Below are positions 23,211-35,834 of a DNA stretch of 64,000 nt, one piece after another. The notes beneath the pieces were generated by a model. It ran no database searches. It was not told where the DNA came from and saw only the letters and a program-made list of their open reading frames with translations. Each line of letters starts with the position of its first letter. The stretch's first letter is position 1. The stretch is from assembly GCF_022682495.2 (NCBI RefSeq), contig NC_071389.1, positions 99,737,951 through 99,801,950 on the forward strand, written 5' to 3'. Position numbers and translations under genes: made by a program. Origin of the DNA: Desmodus rotundus (lineage: Eukaryota; Chordata; Mammalia; Chiroptera; Phyllostomidae).

Positions 23211-23217
23211 TTGGCAA

Positions 23218-23615
23218 TCACTTTTTATTTGACTTTTCTTCCTCTTAGCTTACTTACACTTCTTAAAAATTGATGAATTCAAGAATTAATGAAAAGAGAA
23301 AAGAGACTCAGATCGTCAGATTTTCTCCCTGTCTTTCCATGTCTCTGGATACCTAAACTACCATTTTTTATCTCACGTCCCACACAGCTGCTGAAATATC
23401 TTGTCACCTCTCCTTACTTTTAGCATCTACCTTATTCTGAGATTCTTTGCCTTTCTGACCATAAAACTAATGAATTTTCAAATGCTCCAAGAGAAAAAAT
23501 AGCACAGGGTGTCAGGCTTACACACTGAATCTCCTTTGTCCCTTCCATAATGACCCCTTGGTATTTACACTTTTTCCCAGTAGGAGGACTGTTCTGTCAA
23601 AAGTGAAATTCCTAA
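23218..23615. other. Intergenic, nothing recognised
   Basis: About 0.4 kb of unremarkable sequence between the inverted L1 and the 5' end of L1-E. Confidence 0.5.
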
Positions 23616-25431
23616 TCAGAAGATGGCGGCGAGATAGGTAGCAGCAGAATCCACTTCCCCTCAATGCCAGTGAAACACCTAACTGATCTGAGGAGCAGAG
23701 CGAACAGCCAACAGTACTCCAGCATATATGAAGATCAGAGACCAAAGATAGAGGACATTGAAAGATCAGACGGTAAGAAGAGTGCTTAAGGACAATAAGG
23801 TCCCTAGGACAAGCCCGAGGACCAGGGCAGCTGAAGCCCCGGGCGCAGGGTCTGCTGGAGGATTCTTGGGAGAGAGCCAGCCTGGGCTGTGTGAGCAGCC
23901 AGGTGCTTGTTTGGAACAGGGGGACTTGAATAGGAAGAATTTCACAAAAAGGAAAAGAAAATAGAGGCACTTGGCAGCTAGTTAGAGAGCTCTCCACAGA
24001 AGCCCCTGCCTCTGGCGCCCCTCCCCCCTCAGCCCCTGGACTGTGAACACGGAAAAGCAGCCCCAGCGCTCACCTGAAGCCCGGCTGGTGCTCACCCAGA
24101 TTAGGGCACTGGGGGCCCACAACTAAAACTCCTGGTGAGCGCGTGCCCGGATAAGTGGCCCGGCTGCCTGGGCGCCAGACCCAAAGTGCCCCAGTGGGCG
24201 TGTAACCCAGTGAGTGGCCTGGGGCACACACCTGAAACCCCGGATGGGCGCGTGCCCAGATAAGCGGCCAGGCTGCTTGGGCACTCAGACAAAAAACACA
24301 AGGGTGGGCACACACACCTAAAACACCGGCTGGGCGCCCACACCTGAAACCTCAGGTGGTTGCACAACCGGATCGGTGGCTGGCTGCCCACACGCACAGA
24401 CCCAAAGCCGGGGATCCCAGTCAACCCAGACCAAAGGGGAGATCAGCCACACAACTCCATCAACGGCCTGGCTGCCTGCAGGCGACCACAGACAAAAGCA
24501 CTGGTTCTGAAAAACTCCAACCTAGCCCCTGCACACAGAACCCTGCAGGGCCTACGGGCTCTCTAGGAGGAAGGCAGAACGCCCAGCACAGGGGAGCTAC
24601 AGGGCTAGGGGAGACTGCATTCCCTGGAAAGACTCCACCCAGTAGGGGGCCGGAACTACCCCATAGCAGCACCAAAAGCCCCTAGCATCTAAGACAGCAA
24701 AGAGCAAGAAGGTGGAATGTGAGTTGCCCCTAATTGGTGCAATGCAAGGACAGCACAGCTGGTGAACTAAAGGCCTAGTGGGGAGCAGAAGGACCCGGAG
24801 CAACTGGTCTGAAGGCTGAATAACAGTGAAGAGTGTGGCTCAGGAAGGGAGAAAAGTGAAACCAATCCTTCCAACCACCCCCTCCCATTCCACAGACAGG
24901 AAGACCAGCAGAACTAACCTGACCGGTTTAAAGCCACCAGAAGACTTCTTTTTTTTTCTTTCCTCCTTTCCCCCTGAATTCCTTCTTCTTTTCTGTCCTT
25001 CTTTCTTTTCTTTATTCCTTCTTCCTTCTATCCTTTACCTTTTTTATTCCTTCTTCCTGCCTTCTTTTATTTATTCTGTTGTTTTAATTTTTGTTAAAAT
25101 TCCTTCTTATCTTGCCTCCGATCTTTCTTTATTCCTTCTCCCTTCCTACCTTTCCTTTTCTATTCCCTTTTCCCCTCCTTCTCCTCTATTTTATTGTCCC
25201 CCACCCTTTTTCCCACAGGTGAGACAAGAATACCTGGAGTGCTGAAAAGACCAGAGTTAGACTGTGTTACACCCATAAACGTCAGCTCAAGACCACTGAG
25301 CACAGGAGATTAAGGAGACAGCACCACTCAATCCCACTGGCATTCTACCATAGAAGTTCATGCCATAAGCCCAGGGAGTCAGAATAGATCAATTTAAGAA
25401 GCAGAGGCTAACAAGAAGAGTCTCACAAACA
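23616..25431 (+). promoter_or_regulatory. L1-E 5'UTR / internal promoter region
   Basis: The YY1-type motif AAGATGGCGGC lies at 23620-23630, at the start of the element, where human L1 also has its YY1 site. The first 1.2 kb is GC- and CpG-rich (23800-24700); the last part before ORF1 holds a long pyrimidine tract (about 24945-25215, CTT/CCTT repeats). ORF1 begins after the CTCACAAACAATGGG context. Promoter activity is inferred from L1 biology. Confidence 0.65.
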
Positions 25432-26354
25432 ATGGGAAGACAAAGAAACAATCCCCAAATGAAAGCAAAGGAGGAAAACTCAGAAAGAATGCTAACTGAA
25501 AAAGAGGAAAGTCAACTATCAGATACTGAGTTCAAAGCAATGGTTATCAGGAAGCTCACTGAGCTCAAAGAGAACTACCAGAAACTACAGGGAAACTACA
25601 CTGAACTCACTGCAATCTATATTAACATGAAAAAGGAAATAGAAACTATCAACAGGGGCCAAGAGGAAAGGAAGAATACAATTTCTGAATTGAAGACCAC
25701 AGCAGAAGGAATAAAAAGCAGACTTGATGAAGCAGAGGATTGGATCAGTGAGCTGGAGGACAAAGTAGAAAAAAACACCCAGAAAGAGCAAGTAAAGGAA
25801 AAGAGGCTCAGAAAGAATGAAGAGGCAATAAGGGAAATGCAGGACAACATGAAACGTACCAATATCTGTATAATAGGAATACCAGAAGCAGAAGAAGAAG
25901 AGCAAGGGATAGAAAACCTGTTTGAAAAAGTAATGATGGAAAATTTCCCGAATCTGAGGAGAGAAAAAGTCACCCAAATCCAGGAAACACAGAGAGTCCC
26001 AAGCAAGAGGAACCCAAAGAGGCCCACTGCAAGACACATCATAATTAAAATGGCAAATTTCCAAGACAAAGAGAGGATCTTAAAGGCAGCAAGGGAGAAA
26101 CAGGAAGTACATACAAGGGAGCCCCAATAAGGTTAGCAACTGACTTCTCAATGGAAACGCTCCCAGCCACAAGAGAATGGCAAAAAATATTCCAAGTAAT
26201 GAGAACCAGAGGCCTGCAACCAACACTACTATACCCAGCAAGGCTCTCAATCAAGATAGAAGGCCAAATAAAGAGTTTCCCAGACAAAACAAGTCTAAAA
26301 GAATACAATTCCACAAAACCAGCTCTGCAAGAGAAGCTAAAGGGACTGCTTTAA
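25432..26354 (+). pseudogene. L1-E ORF1p, single frameshift
   Basis: It opens MGRQRNNPQMKAKEENSERM, continues through a coiled coil (about residues 45-125) and the RRM-like domain ([18 protein letters not shown]), then reaches [21 protein letters not shown] 1-bp loss at about 26109 (GTACATAC where L1-H has GTAACATCC) shifts the frame after about residue 225. The rest of the C-terminal domain continues in another frame (METLPATREWQ to QEKLKGLL, stop 26352-26354). Repairing that one event would give about 307 residues, the normal length here, so this ORF1 is only lightly damaged. Confidence 0.88.
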
Positions 26355-26400
26355 GGAAAGGAAGGAAAAGAGAAAGACAGAGGAATACAGGTAGGGAAAA

Positions 26401-29400
26401 ATGGCAATGAATAACTACCTATCGATAATAACCTTAAACGTAAATGGATTAAATGCTCCAATCAAAAGACGTAGAATATCTGAATGTATAAGAACACAAG
26501 ACCCACACATATGCTGCCTACAAGAGACCCATCTCAGGACAAAAGACTTACCCAAACTGAAAGTGAAGGGCTGGAAACAAATTTTCCAAGCAAATGGACA
26601 GGAAAAAAAGCAGGGGTAGCAATACTTACATCAGACAAAATAGACTTCCAAAGAAGGGCCATAAAGAGAGACCCACAAGTTTACTTCATAATACTCAAAG
26701 GAAGAATCCAACAAGAAGACATAAACTTTGTAATTATATATACACCCAACATTGGAGCACCCAAATACATACAGAAAATCTTGGAGGAGTTCAAGAAAGA
26801 TATTGACAGCAACACAATTATAGTAGGGGACTTTAACACCCCACTATTAAAAATGGACAAGTCTTCCAAACAAAATATCAAGATGGATATTGTGTCACTT
26901 AACAATACCCCAGAGGAAATGGACTTAACTTATATATATAGAGCTTCTCATCCCAAAGAAGCAAAATACACATTATTTTCAAGTGTACATGGAAATTTTT
27001 CAAAAATAGACCACATGATAGGGAACAAAGCAAGCCTCAAAACTCAAGAAAACTGAAATCATATCAAGCATTTTCTCTGACCACAAGGGATTGAAACTAG
27101 AAACCAACCCCAAAGGAAAAAACCCAAAACACTCAAAATCATGGAGACTGAAAACATGCTATTAAACAATGAATGGGTCAAGAACGAGATTAGGGAAGAA
27201 ATCAAAAACTTTCTGGAAACAAATGAAAATGAACTCACAACAACCCAAAGCCTATAGGACAGAGCAAAGGCAGTCCTGAGAGGGAAGTTCATAGCAATAC
27301 AGGCCCACCTTAAAAAGCTAGAAACATTTCAAACAAACAACCTAACCCTACGCCTACAAGAACTCGAGGAACAACAACAAAGACAGCCCAGAGCAAGCAG
27401 AAGGAAGGAAATAACCAATATCAGAGCAGAACTAAATGACATAGAGACTAAAAGCACAATTCTAAGGATCAATATATCCAGGAGCTGGTTCTTTGAAAAG
27501 ATAAACAAAATCCACAAGCTTAAGTAGGCTCATCAAGAAAAAAAGAGAGAGGATCCAAATAAACACAATTAGAAATGAAAGAGAAGAGATGACAACTGAT
27601 ACCACTGAAATACAAAGGATTGTAAGAAATTACTACGAAGAACTGTATGCCAAGAAATTTGAAAACCTAGGTGAAATGGACACATTTCTAGAAAAATATA
27701 ATGTTCCAAAATTGAATGAAGAAGAGGGAGAAAACCTCAACAGACCAATAACAGCAGATGAAATTGAAGCAGTCATCAAAAAACTCCCAACATATAAAAG
27801 CCCTGGACCAGATGGTTTCACAGGAGAATTCTACAAAGCATTTAAGGAAGAGCAAACCCCTATCCTCCAGAGACTGTTTGAAAAAATCCACACTGATGGA
27901 AGACTCCCAAACTCTTTTTATGAAGCCAGCATCATCCTAATCCCAAAACCAGATAAAGACACAAGAAAAAAAGAAAACATCAGGCCAATATAGCTGATGA
28001 ACATAGACGCTAAAATTCTCAACAAAATATTGGCAAACCGCATCCAGCAATACATCAAAAAGATCATACACCATGACCAAGTGGGATTCATCCCAGGGAT
28101 ACAAGGATGGTACAATATTCGCAAATCAATAAACATAATACATCACATCAACAACAGCAAATACAAAAATCACATGATCATATCATTAGATTCAGAAAAA
28201 GCATTTGATAAGATACAGCACCCAGTTCTGATAAAAACATTTAGCAAAGTGGGAATAAAGGGAACATTCCTCAACATAATAAAGGCCATATATGAGAGAC
28301 CTACAGCCAACATCATACTCAATGGACAAAAACTTAGAGCTTTCCCACTAAGATTAGGAAGGAGACAAAAATGCCCTCTCTCACCACTCCTATTCAACAT
28401 AGTATTGGAAATCCTAGCCACAGCAATTAGACTAGAAAAAGCAATAAAAGGCATCCAAATTGGAAAGGAGGAAATGAAGCTGCCAGTGTTTGCAGATGGC
28501 ATGATAGTGTACATGGAAAATCCTATAGACTCCACCAAAAAACTCCTCAACCTAATAAATGAATTTGGCAAAACAGCTGGATACAAAGTCAATACTCAGA
28601 AATCAATGGCATTCCTGTACACCAACAACGAAACTGCAGAAAGAGAAATGAGGAAAAAAAATCTCACTTGATATAGCAAAAAGAAAAATCAAGTACCTAG
28701 GAATAAACCTAACCAAGGAGGTAAAAGACCTGTACTCAGAAAACTACACAACATTGAAGAAAGAAATTAAGGAAGACACAAACAAATGGAAGCATGTACC
28801 ATGCTCATGGATTGGAAGAATTAACATCATCAAATCCCTATTAGAGTACCCATGGAATATTTCACAGATATAGAACAAACATTTCAGAAATTTATATGGA
28901 AGAATACACGACCCCGAAGAGCTGCAGCAATTTTGAGAAAGAAGAACAAAGCAGGAGGGATCACAATACCTGATATCAAACTGTATTACAAGGCCACTGT
29001 AATCAAAACAGCCTGACACTGGCATAAAAACAGGCACATAGACCAATGGAACAGAACAGAGAGCCCAGAAATAAATCAAGTCTATACGGTCAATTAATAT
29101 TTGACAAAGGAGGCAGGAACATAAAATGGAGGAAAAACAGCCTCTTCAACAGACGGTGTTCGGAGATCTGGACAGCTGTGTGCAAAAAAATGAAACTCGA
29201 TCATCAACTTACGCCATACACAAAAATAAACTCAAGATGGATAACAGACTTAAATATAAATTGTAATAGCATAAAAGTCCTAAAGGAAAACATTGGCAGG
29301 AAGATCTCAGACATTCCATGCAGCAACATCCTTACAGACATGTGTCCTAAAGCAAGGGACATAAAGGAAAGAATAAACAAATGGGACCTCATCAAAATAA

Positions 29401-30174
29401 AAAGCTTCTGCATGGCTAAAGAAAACAGCACCAAATTACAAAGAGAACCAACAGTATGGGAAAACATATTTGCCAATGATACCTCAGACAAGGGCCTGAT
29501 CTCCAAAATATATGAAGAACTCAAACGACTCCACTCCAGGAAGACAAACAACCCAATGAAAAAATGGGCCAAGGACTTGAACAGACACTTCTCCAAGGAA
29601 GACATACAGAGGGCCCAGAGGCATATGAAAAGATGCTCAGAATCACTAGCCAACAGAGAGATGCAAATTAAAATCATAATGAGGTACTATCTCATACCAG
29701 TCAGAGTGGCCAGCAGAAACAAATCCACAAACAAATTTTGGAGAGGATGTGGAGAAAAGGGATCCCTAGTGCACTGTTGGTGGGAATGCAGACTGGTGAG
29801 GCCACTGTGGAAAACAGTATGGAATTTCCTCAGAAATCTAAAATGGAACTGCCCTTTGACCCAGCAATTCCGCTGCTGGGATTATACCCTAAGAACCCTG
29901 AAACACCAATCCAAAAGTACCTGTGCACCCCAATATTCATAGCAGCACAATTTACACTGGCCAAGTACTGGAAGCAACCTTAGTGCCCATTAGCAAACAA
30001 GAGGATCCAAATCTATGGTATATTTACACAATGGAATTCTATGCAGCAGAGAGAAAGAAGGAGCTTATACCCTTTGCAACAGCATGGATGAAACTGGAGA
30101 GCATTCTGCTAAGTGAAATAAGCCAGGCGGTGAGGGACAAATACCATATGATTTCACCTTTAACGGGAACATAA
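26401..30174 (+). pseudogene. L1-E ORF2p, frameshifts and broken RT motif
   Basis: The start is ATG 26401, or 26407 (MNNYLSIITLNVNGLNAPIK). The endonuclease is legible: CCLQETHLR, VGDFNTPLLK and SKIDHMIGNK, with a frameshift at an A-run near 26605 and a stop at 27056. The RT spans about 27589-28671 with motif [11 protein letters not shown], but motif C reads FADGMIVYM, so the second catalytic Asp is Gly. A deletion of about 46 bp near 28840 and a TGG-to-TGA nonsense codon at 29014-29016 follow. The Cys-rich C-terminal region ([14 protein letters not shown]) is near 29740-29800, with one more frameshift between there and the SPLTGT end. Unlike L1-F and L1-H, it keeps the ancestral 10 bp TTACCCAAAC near 26550. 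Confidence 0.9.
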
Positions 30175-30423
30175 TCAACAGAAGAAAAAAGGAAACAAAA
30201 CATAACCAGAGACATTGAAGTTAAGAACAATCTAACAATAGTCAGGGGGGAGTTGGGAGAGGCCAGTGAGGAGAAGGGATTACAAGAACTATTATAAGTG
30301 ACACATGGACAAAATCAAGGGGAATGGTGGAGGTGGGGCTGGGGGATGGGTTCAGCTCGGGTGAAGTGGAGGGGTGGGGAGGAAATGCATACAACTCTAA
30401 TTTAATAACAATAAAAAAATTTA

Positions 30424-31300
30424 AAAAATGGGCAAAAGACTTGAACAGACACTTCTCCACGGAAGACATACAGATGGCTCAGAGGCACCTAAATAGATGG
30501 TCAGCGTCACTAGCCATCAGAGAGTTGCAAATTAAAACCACAATTAGGTACCATCTCACACCAGTCAGAGTGGCCAACATTAACAAATCAACAAACAAAT
30601 GTTGGAGAGGATGTGGAGAAAAGGGAACCCTAGTACATTGTTGGTGAGAATGCATACTTGTGTGGACACTGTGGAAAACAGTATGGACTTTCCTGAGAAA
30701 ACTAAAAGTGGAATTGCCCTTTGATCCAGCAATTCCACTGCTTTGATTATACCCTAAGATCCCTGAAATTGCAGTCCAAAAGAACATATATAACCCAATG
30801 TTCATAGCAGCACAATTTACAATAGCGAAGTACTGAGGGCAATTACATGCCCATCAGTAAATGAGAGGATCTGAAAACTATGGTATGTTTACACAATGGA
30901 ATTCTATGCAGCAGAGAGAAAGAAGGAGCTTATACCCTTTGTGACAGCATGGATGGCACTGGAGAGCATTATGCTAGTGGAAAGAAGCCAGGCTGTGAGG
31001 TACAAATACCTTATGATCTCACCTATATCTGGAACCTAATGAACAAAAGAAAAAAGCAAAGAAAATATAACCAGAGACATTGAAATTAAGAGCAATCTAA
31101 CAATAACCAGAGGGGAGTTGGGTTTGGATAGTGAGGAGAGGGGTTGAGAGGAACTATTATAAATGATACATGGACAAAATAAAGAGGCAGGGTGAGGTGG
31201 GGGAGGAAGGTGGGTTTGGCTGTGGTGGGGTGGAGGGATGGGGAGAAAATGCACACAACTGTAATTGAATAACAATATAAATTTTAAAGAAAATTAAAAA
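30424..31300 (+). mobile_element. 5'-truncated older L1 in the A-tail of L1-E
   Basis: It starts within ORF2 at TTAAAAAATGGGCAAAAGAC, directly after the L1-E tail. It carries the last part of ORF2 (MCWR-type Cys region at about 30600-30650, broken by stops), a G-rich 3'UTR and a tail ending near 31300. It looks more diverged than L1-E. The join lies in a run of T and A shared by the L1-E tail and the L1 sequence. Confidence 0.85.
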
Positions 31301-34300
31301 AAAGGAAAACACATGTGCTAATCCTTTATCAAAGTGTAATCTTGCTCACCCTTCCCCAGTCTTGTACTTTGACTCCCAACCTTTCCAAGTACTTTCTTCC
31401 ATTAATAATGATCACTCTCTAAAAGTAGGTGTAATTTGTTATTCTCTCAATCTAAATTCTACCTTGTCCCTTTCTAGAAAAGTAACCCTAGGCTGACTAG
31501 AATCTGTGTGTTTCTTTCATTCTGTCAATTACTAACCACGTACATTAGAATGGTAGTCCTGAAAGATTATAATGGAACTGGAAAATTTCTCTCACCTAGT
31601 GATGTATAAGCTATGGTAATATGGTACAGAATGCATTACATGTTTGTGGTGATGCTGGTATAAACAACTTACTGTGCTGCCACTCCTATGAAAGTATAGC
31701 ACATACAATTACAGTAGTAAGTTTGTGCAAGTACTAAGATGTTCACACAATAAAATTGCCTAACCATACATTTCTCAGAATGTATTCCCACTGTTAAATG
31801 GTGCATGATTGTATTCTGAGCAGTTGGAATTTTAGTAGATGTACTCTAAAGGATCAGATTAATAGTAAGCACATAGAAATATTTGGTAGAGAAGGGCAAT
31901 AAAATAGCCTAATAACTAGAGAACTTAATTCATTTATCAATTATTTATTGAGTGTCCACCATGTACAATGGTACTAAAATAATAAACAGGATAGGCACTT
32001 GGAGCTCCTTTAAAAGAAATCTATGCATATGTAGGTCACAACATCATATTGCACATTTCAAATATTTTCCAAAAAATCCTGAAAAACAAAGAGTTATTAA
32101 GTTCTTTCCTAGTATTCTTAAAATGATTGCAAATGCTCATGGCTCAAGAATTCCCACATTTTCCAATGAGAAAAAGATAGTGGTTATTATATTACTAAGA
32201 ATCACAGTAAGAGCACTTTCCCCAGAACTCTACTTTGATTAGCTGTGTACCATGGTCCCAAGGAAGCTATAGAACAAATCCATTTTCAAGAAGTATTTAA
32301 ATATTAACAAACATCATACAATACATCAAAGTATAGTTTTACACTCAGGAAAAGAGTGGAGTTGTTTTTACCTTAGCTTTCAGTACATATGTACATATTA
32401 CAATGTCTCATACTTCTCCAGACACTACTAACACTATGAATAATATATTCTATTTTTAGCTTATGTAGAAGTTTGTTCTTTATTTGTTTCTTATTAATCT
32501 AATAAAAATGGCTAAGACAGCTGTATTTCAGGAACCAGAGTGAGAGTTTTAGGCATACTCTACATGACCTTATATAGTAAATCCCATTTTGTATATTTCT
32601 TCAAGATCATAGAACTATCTATATAGTTATGTGATTTATATATGATATAATCACATATATCATATATGTATTTATCCATCTATATTTATACCTATATATT
32701 TACATACATTTATATGTTTGTATATATTTATCTCTATAATCTACCCACTTACCCCAAAACATTTCATCCCTGTTCCTATAATAATCTTTTATCTAAATGT
32801 TTAGCTAGCCTTGGAAATAACCACTCAACTATATAGATATATGAGAATCCAAGAAACAAAATAAAGAAAATTAATCTGGTCTAATTAATATGTTTAGAAG
32901 CTCTTCTACTTAACTAACAATAAATTATTTGCAAAGCTTATTTTATCATAAATTAATAGTTTTTTCATTATTTTTAATTTTTCAGAAGTTGTACATACTT
33001 GTGTTTCTTCTGGGTTAGTAAGTTCCCACATCACAGTTGAGAAACATGTTCTGTTAGGACTCGTCCAAAGCTTGCAGTCCCCAAAGTTAATGTGCTTCTC
33101 CTCATACAACCCTAAGTTTGTAATTCTGATACCTGTAGACACCACCAATAAAACATAGGAGAAAGGGAAACTGAGGTTGTGACATTTCCTTTTTCCCCAT
33201 AAGAGCCTCTTCAAGGAGGACATAGCTGAATGACACAGAGGAAATTTTAAGCCATTATGTAGTACTTAGCTCTGATATTCAGTCCTTGAACATACCCTAT
33301 AACATCAAAGTTAAGTCTGTACATCTCCCCTGGTAAACAGTTTGTGAAATGTTTTCAAAATAGCCAATCATCAGATTTGTCTAATTATAAACATTTCTGC
33401 TATTTTCTATGTAAGGCAGCTGCTTTAGCATCAGGACAATAAAGAGGTCAGTGGAAGCAGTAACAACAGGAAGAGTCTGAAATCACAAATACTCAGGGAA
33501 GGGATAGTCCTCAAACAGCTGTGGCATTTACTGTATACTTAATCTTGTTAACAGTGATAATCACCAAAAGTAAGCAGAGAGACAACAAGCACGCCCAACA
33601 CTATGACCAACAGGATGGAGTTTCTCTGTGTGATTCATGTACAAAACTACCTTATCATTATTTTATGATTACGTTAAAGTGAATTTTCTATTACTTATTC
33701 CATTCATCAAATCATATTCTCTTTGAGTCCTATGAATCTTCATTTTAGTGAGCCCACCAGGTGAATCTTATGTACACTAAATTAAAAAAAAAAACCTGAC
33801 ACATTAAAAACACCACAGTGTCCTCTAACAACATTGTTGATAGTGAGTGTTGTTGACTCATTCTTCCTGTGTTCAAACTTAAATTGAATTTTTGTAAATA
33901 GAGTTGCTTTTGTTTATATTATATCTTTCAGTTTTTGCTTGGTGATCTGAGAATCTATCTGCAGGAAAACCATTGGATGTACTGTGGATATATTTTGAAA
34001 GAAAATGTTTGGCGACGTTTATCTTGGTGAAATGAGAAATAGCTGAAAATTGAGATACCAGGGAATATAGAAGAATTAACACTAACATTTATATTTAAGA
34101 CCAAAACATAAGCTAGAAAACTAGAAACATTTTAGTAGTGTTTAATATGCAGCTGAACATAATAGGAGTGGTTCTAAATTATTTGTTCAATTGAAATGCC
34201 ATGACTGTTAGGTAGTAATCATCATTATCATAATCAATATTGGTATTGAGCAACACATTTTATTAGGACCCCTTGCAAGCAGTATCTTTTTTTTCTATTT

Positions 34301-34326
34301 GAAAAGCTGCTTTATTTTATTTTATT
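31301..34326. other. Long unique, AT-rich intergenic stretch
   Basis: About 3 kb without a recognised gene. An AT-rich low-complexity zone of TATATAT-type sequence lies at about 32620-32745. Part of 31580-31815 resembles an old interspersed repeat I cannot name. Open frames at 31952-32242 (plus) and 32906-33223 (minus) have no recognisable domain; no splice-site or codon evidence supports an exon. Confidence 0.45.
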
Positions 34327-34370
34327 ATTTTTTAATTTTTATTGTTATTCAATTTCAGTTGTCTGCATTT
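34327..34370 (-). repeat. L1 3'-tail scrap
   Basis: The string TTTTTAATTTTTATTGTTAT followed by TCAATTTCAGTTGTCTGCA matches only the last ~45 bp of the L1 3' end on the minus strand. It is an extremely 5'-truncated insertion or a remnant. Confidence 0.55.
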
Positions 34371-35024
34371 AAATTGTCAAAACAGTCTTAGTGGCTTCTG
34401 GACAGACTTTTCTTCTCATAATATGACTTTCTGTGTCTCTCAGGGTTCCAATTCCAGTAAATGTCACATTTATCCACTCAATTTTTTATGCCAACAATGT
34501 TGGAGTTATTTGTGATGGCTCTCTATCTTGTGCCCCTTTCCCTTCCTACCCTCCAAATGAACATGCCTGATTGGTTAGATTTATGACTCAGATGACCTTT
34601 CAGTTACTCCTAAAAATACCTGAAGACGAAGACGAAAGGCCCAATGCAATAACTCATTGTAATTAAAGACCTGTTAGCACCTCAATAATCAAATTCAAAC
34701 ACCTCAAATTCTTTCACATAAAACAAGAAACAAATGACAGAAAAGTAATTTCTCTTGTTGACCAGAAAAAAAATGGTTTCAAGTAACTTAGTAACGACAT
34801 CATATTGCTGCCCCTGCTTCTCTACTAAGACAGTTATTAGGAGGCTGGCTACTACTCACCATTCCAAATACTGTCTGGTAGCCCACATTCCATTGATTCT
34901 TCTAGGTGCATTCACTGTATATAAACTACCTCAGTAAACACCCTTTCCAACTGACCTCCACTGCTGTCAACACAAATACATTACATTTACATGAAAATCA
35001 ATGGTGGTGGTGAAATTTATTATA

Positions 35025-35340
35025 TATTATTATCAGGGATTGAATGCTTGTGTCCCCCCAAATTCATACTCTAAAGATCTAATCCCCAATGCAATGGTAT
35101 TAGAAGATGGGCATTTTTTTTGAAGTAATTAAGTTTTGATGTGGTCATGAAGGTGGATCCCTTGTGATGAAATTAATACACTAAGAAAAGAGGATCAGAG
35201 AGCTCAGAATGGAATCTACCTTACTGGGACCTTGATCTTGTGTTTCCACAAACTCTCACAATTATGAGAAAATTAATTTCTGTTGTTCAAGCCACCACAT
35301 CTAGGATATTTTGTTATGGCAGCCTGTGCTAAAATAATGA
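35025..35340 (+). repeat. Ancient MaLR-type LTR repeat, degraded
   Basis: GGATTGAATGCTTGTGTCCC opens the segment, followed by CTAATCCCCAATGCAATGGT, CTTGATCTTGTGTTTCCACA and TTTCTGTTGTTCAAGCCACC. This order is typical of an old mammalian LTR-type repeat (MaLR/MLT1 kind). No open frame. The name is by recollection of the pattern and the subfamily is unresolved. Confidence 0.5.
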
Positions 35341-35834
35341 TCAACTTGAAGTTGACAGGATCTTATAAACAGTTGGAGGTGCACGGGAGACAAAAGGTTA
35401 AAGTAAAAAGTGATCTAAGGCATTTGGCCTGAACAACTGAGTAAATTTTTATTTACTAAACAACAGGAAAATGGGAGAAGCAGGTTTGAGGAGTAAAATC
35501 AAGAGTTAATATTGGATATATTAAATTTGAAACATTTAAGTGGAGACATCAAAAATTTGATGTTTGAGAGTGGGTCTCAGTTTCAAGGTAATGGGTAAAG
35601 AAATACATGTGAGCTTCACCAGTGAATAGATGTAATTTAAAGTATCATTTGTATGAAATCATCTGTAAAATAAAAAATAGCGAGATTAAATAGGGTCTGA
35701 AGCCTGAGCCCTAGAGTGCCCAAGATCTGGAGGTCAATATGACAAACAGCAAAGGGGACTTGCAAAGGAGTCACCAGAAGTAAGGAAAAAATGACAGAAT
35801 GGTGTACTGTAAACTGAGATATCACATTTTTATT

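Larger units (their letters stand above)
23616..30423 (+). mobile_element. L1-E: full-length LINE-1
   Basis: It has the full layout on the plus strand: 5' end AGAAGATGGCGGCGAGATAG, a 1.8-kb 5'UTR, ORF1 (25432-26354), ORF2 (26401-30174), a G-rich 3'UTR and an AATAACAATAAAAAAA tail. Both ORFs are damaged. Another 5'-truncated L1 begins directly at the A-tail (30424). I found no convincing TSD, which may be hidden by that second insertion. Confidence 0.92.

Noticed and set aside
24356..24685. Open frame of 109 codons in the L1-E 5'UTR
   Set aside because: Not preserved in L1-H or L1-F at the same position; GC-rich composition explains it.
23600..31320. TSD for L1-E
   Set aside because: No exact repeat of 7 bp or more was found between the left flank and either possible right flank.
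31580..31815. Old interspersed repeat
   Set aside because: The pattern seems familiar (TTGTGGTGATGCTGGTATAA, TTTCTCAGAATGTATTCCCA), but I could not assign a class with confidence.
31952..33223. Possible host exons in the unique region
   Set aside because: Short frames with no recognised domain, no clear splice signals and no conserved pattern visible by eye.
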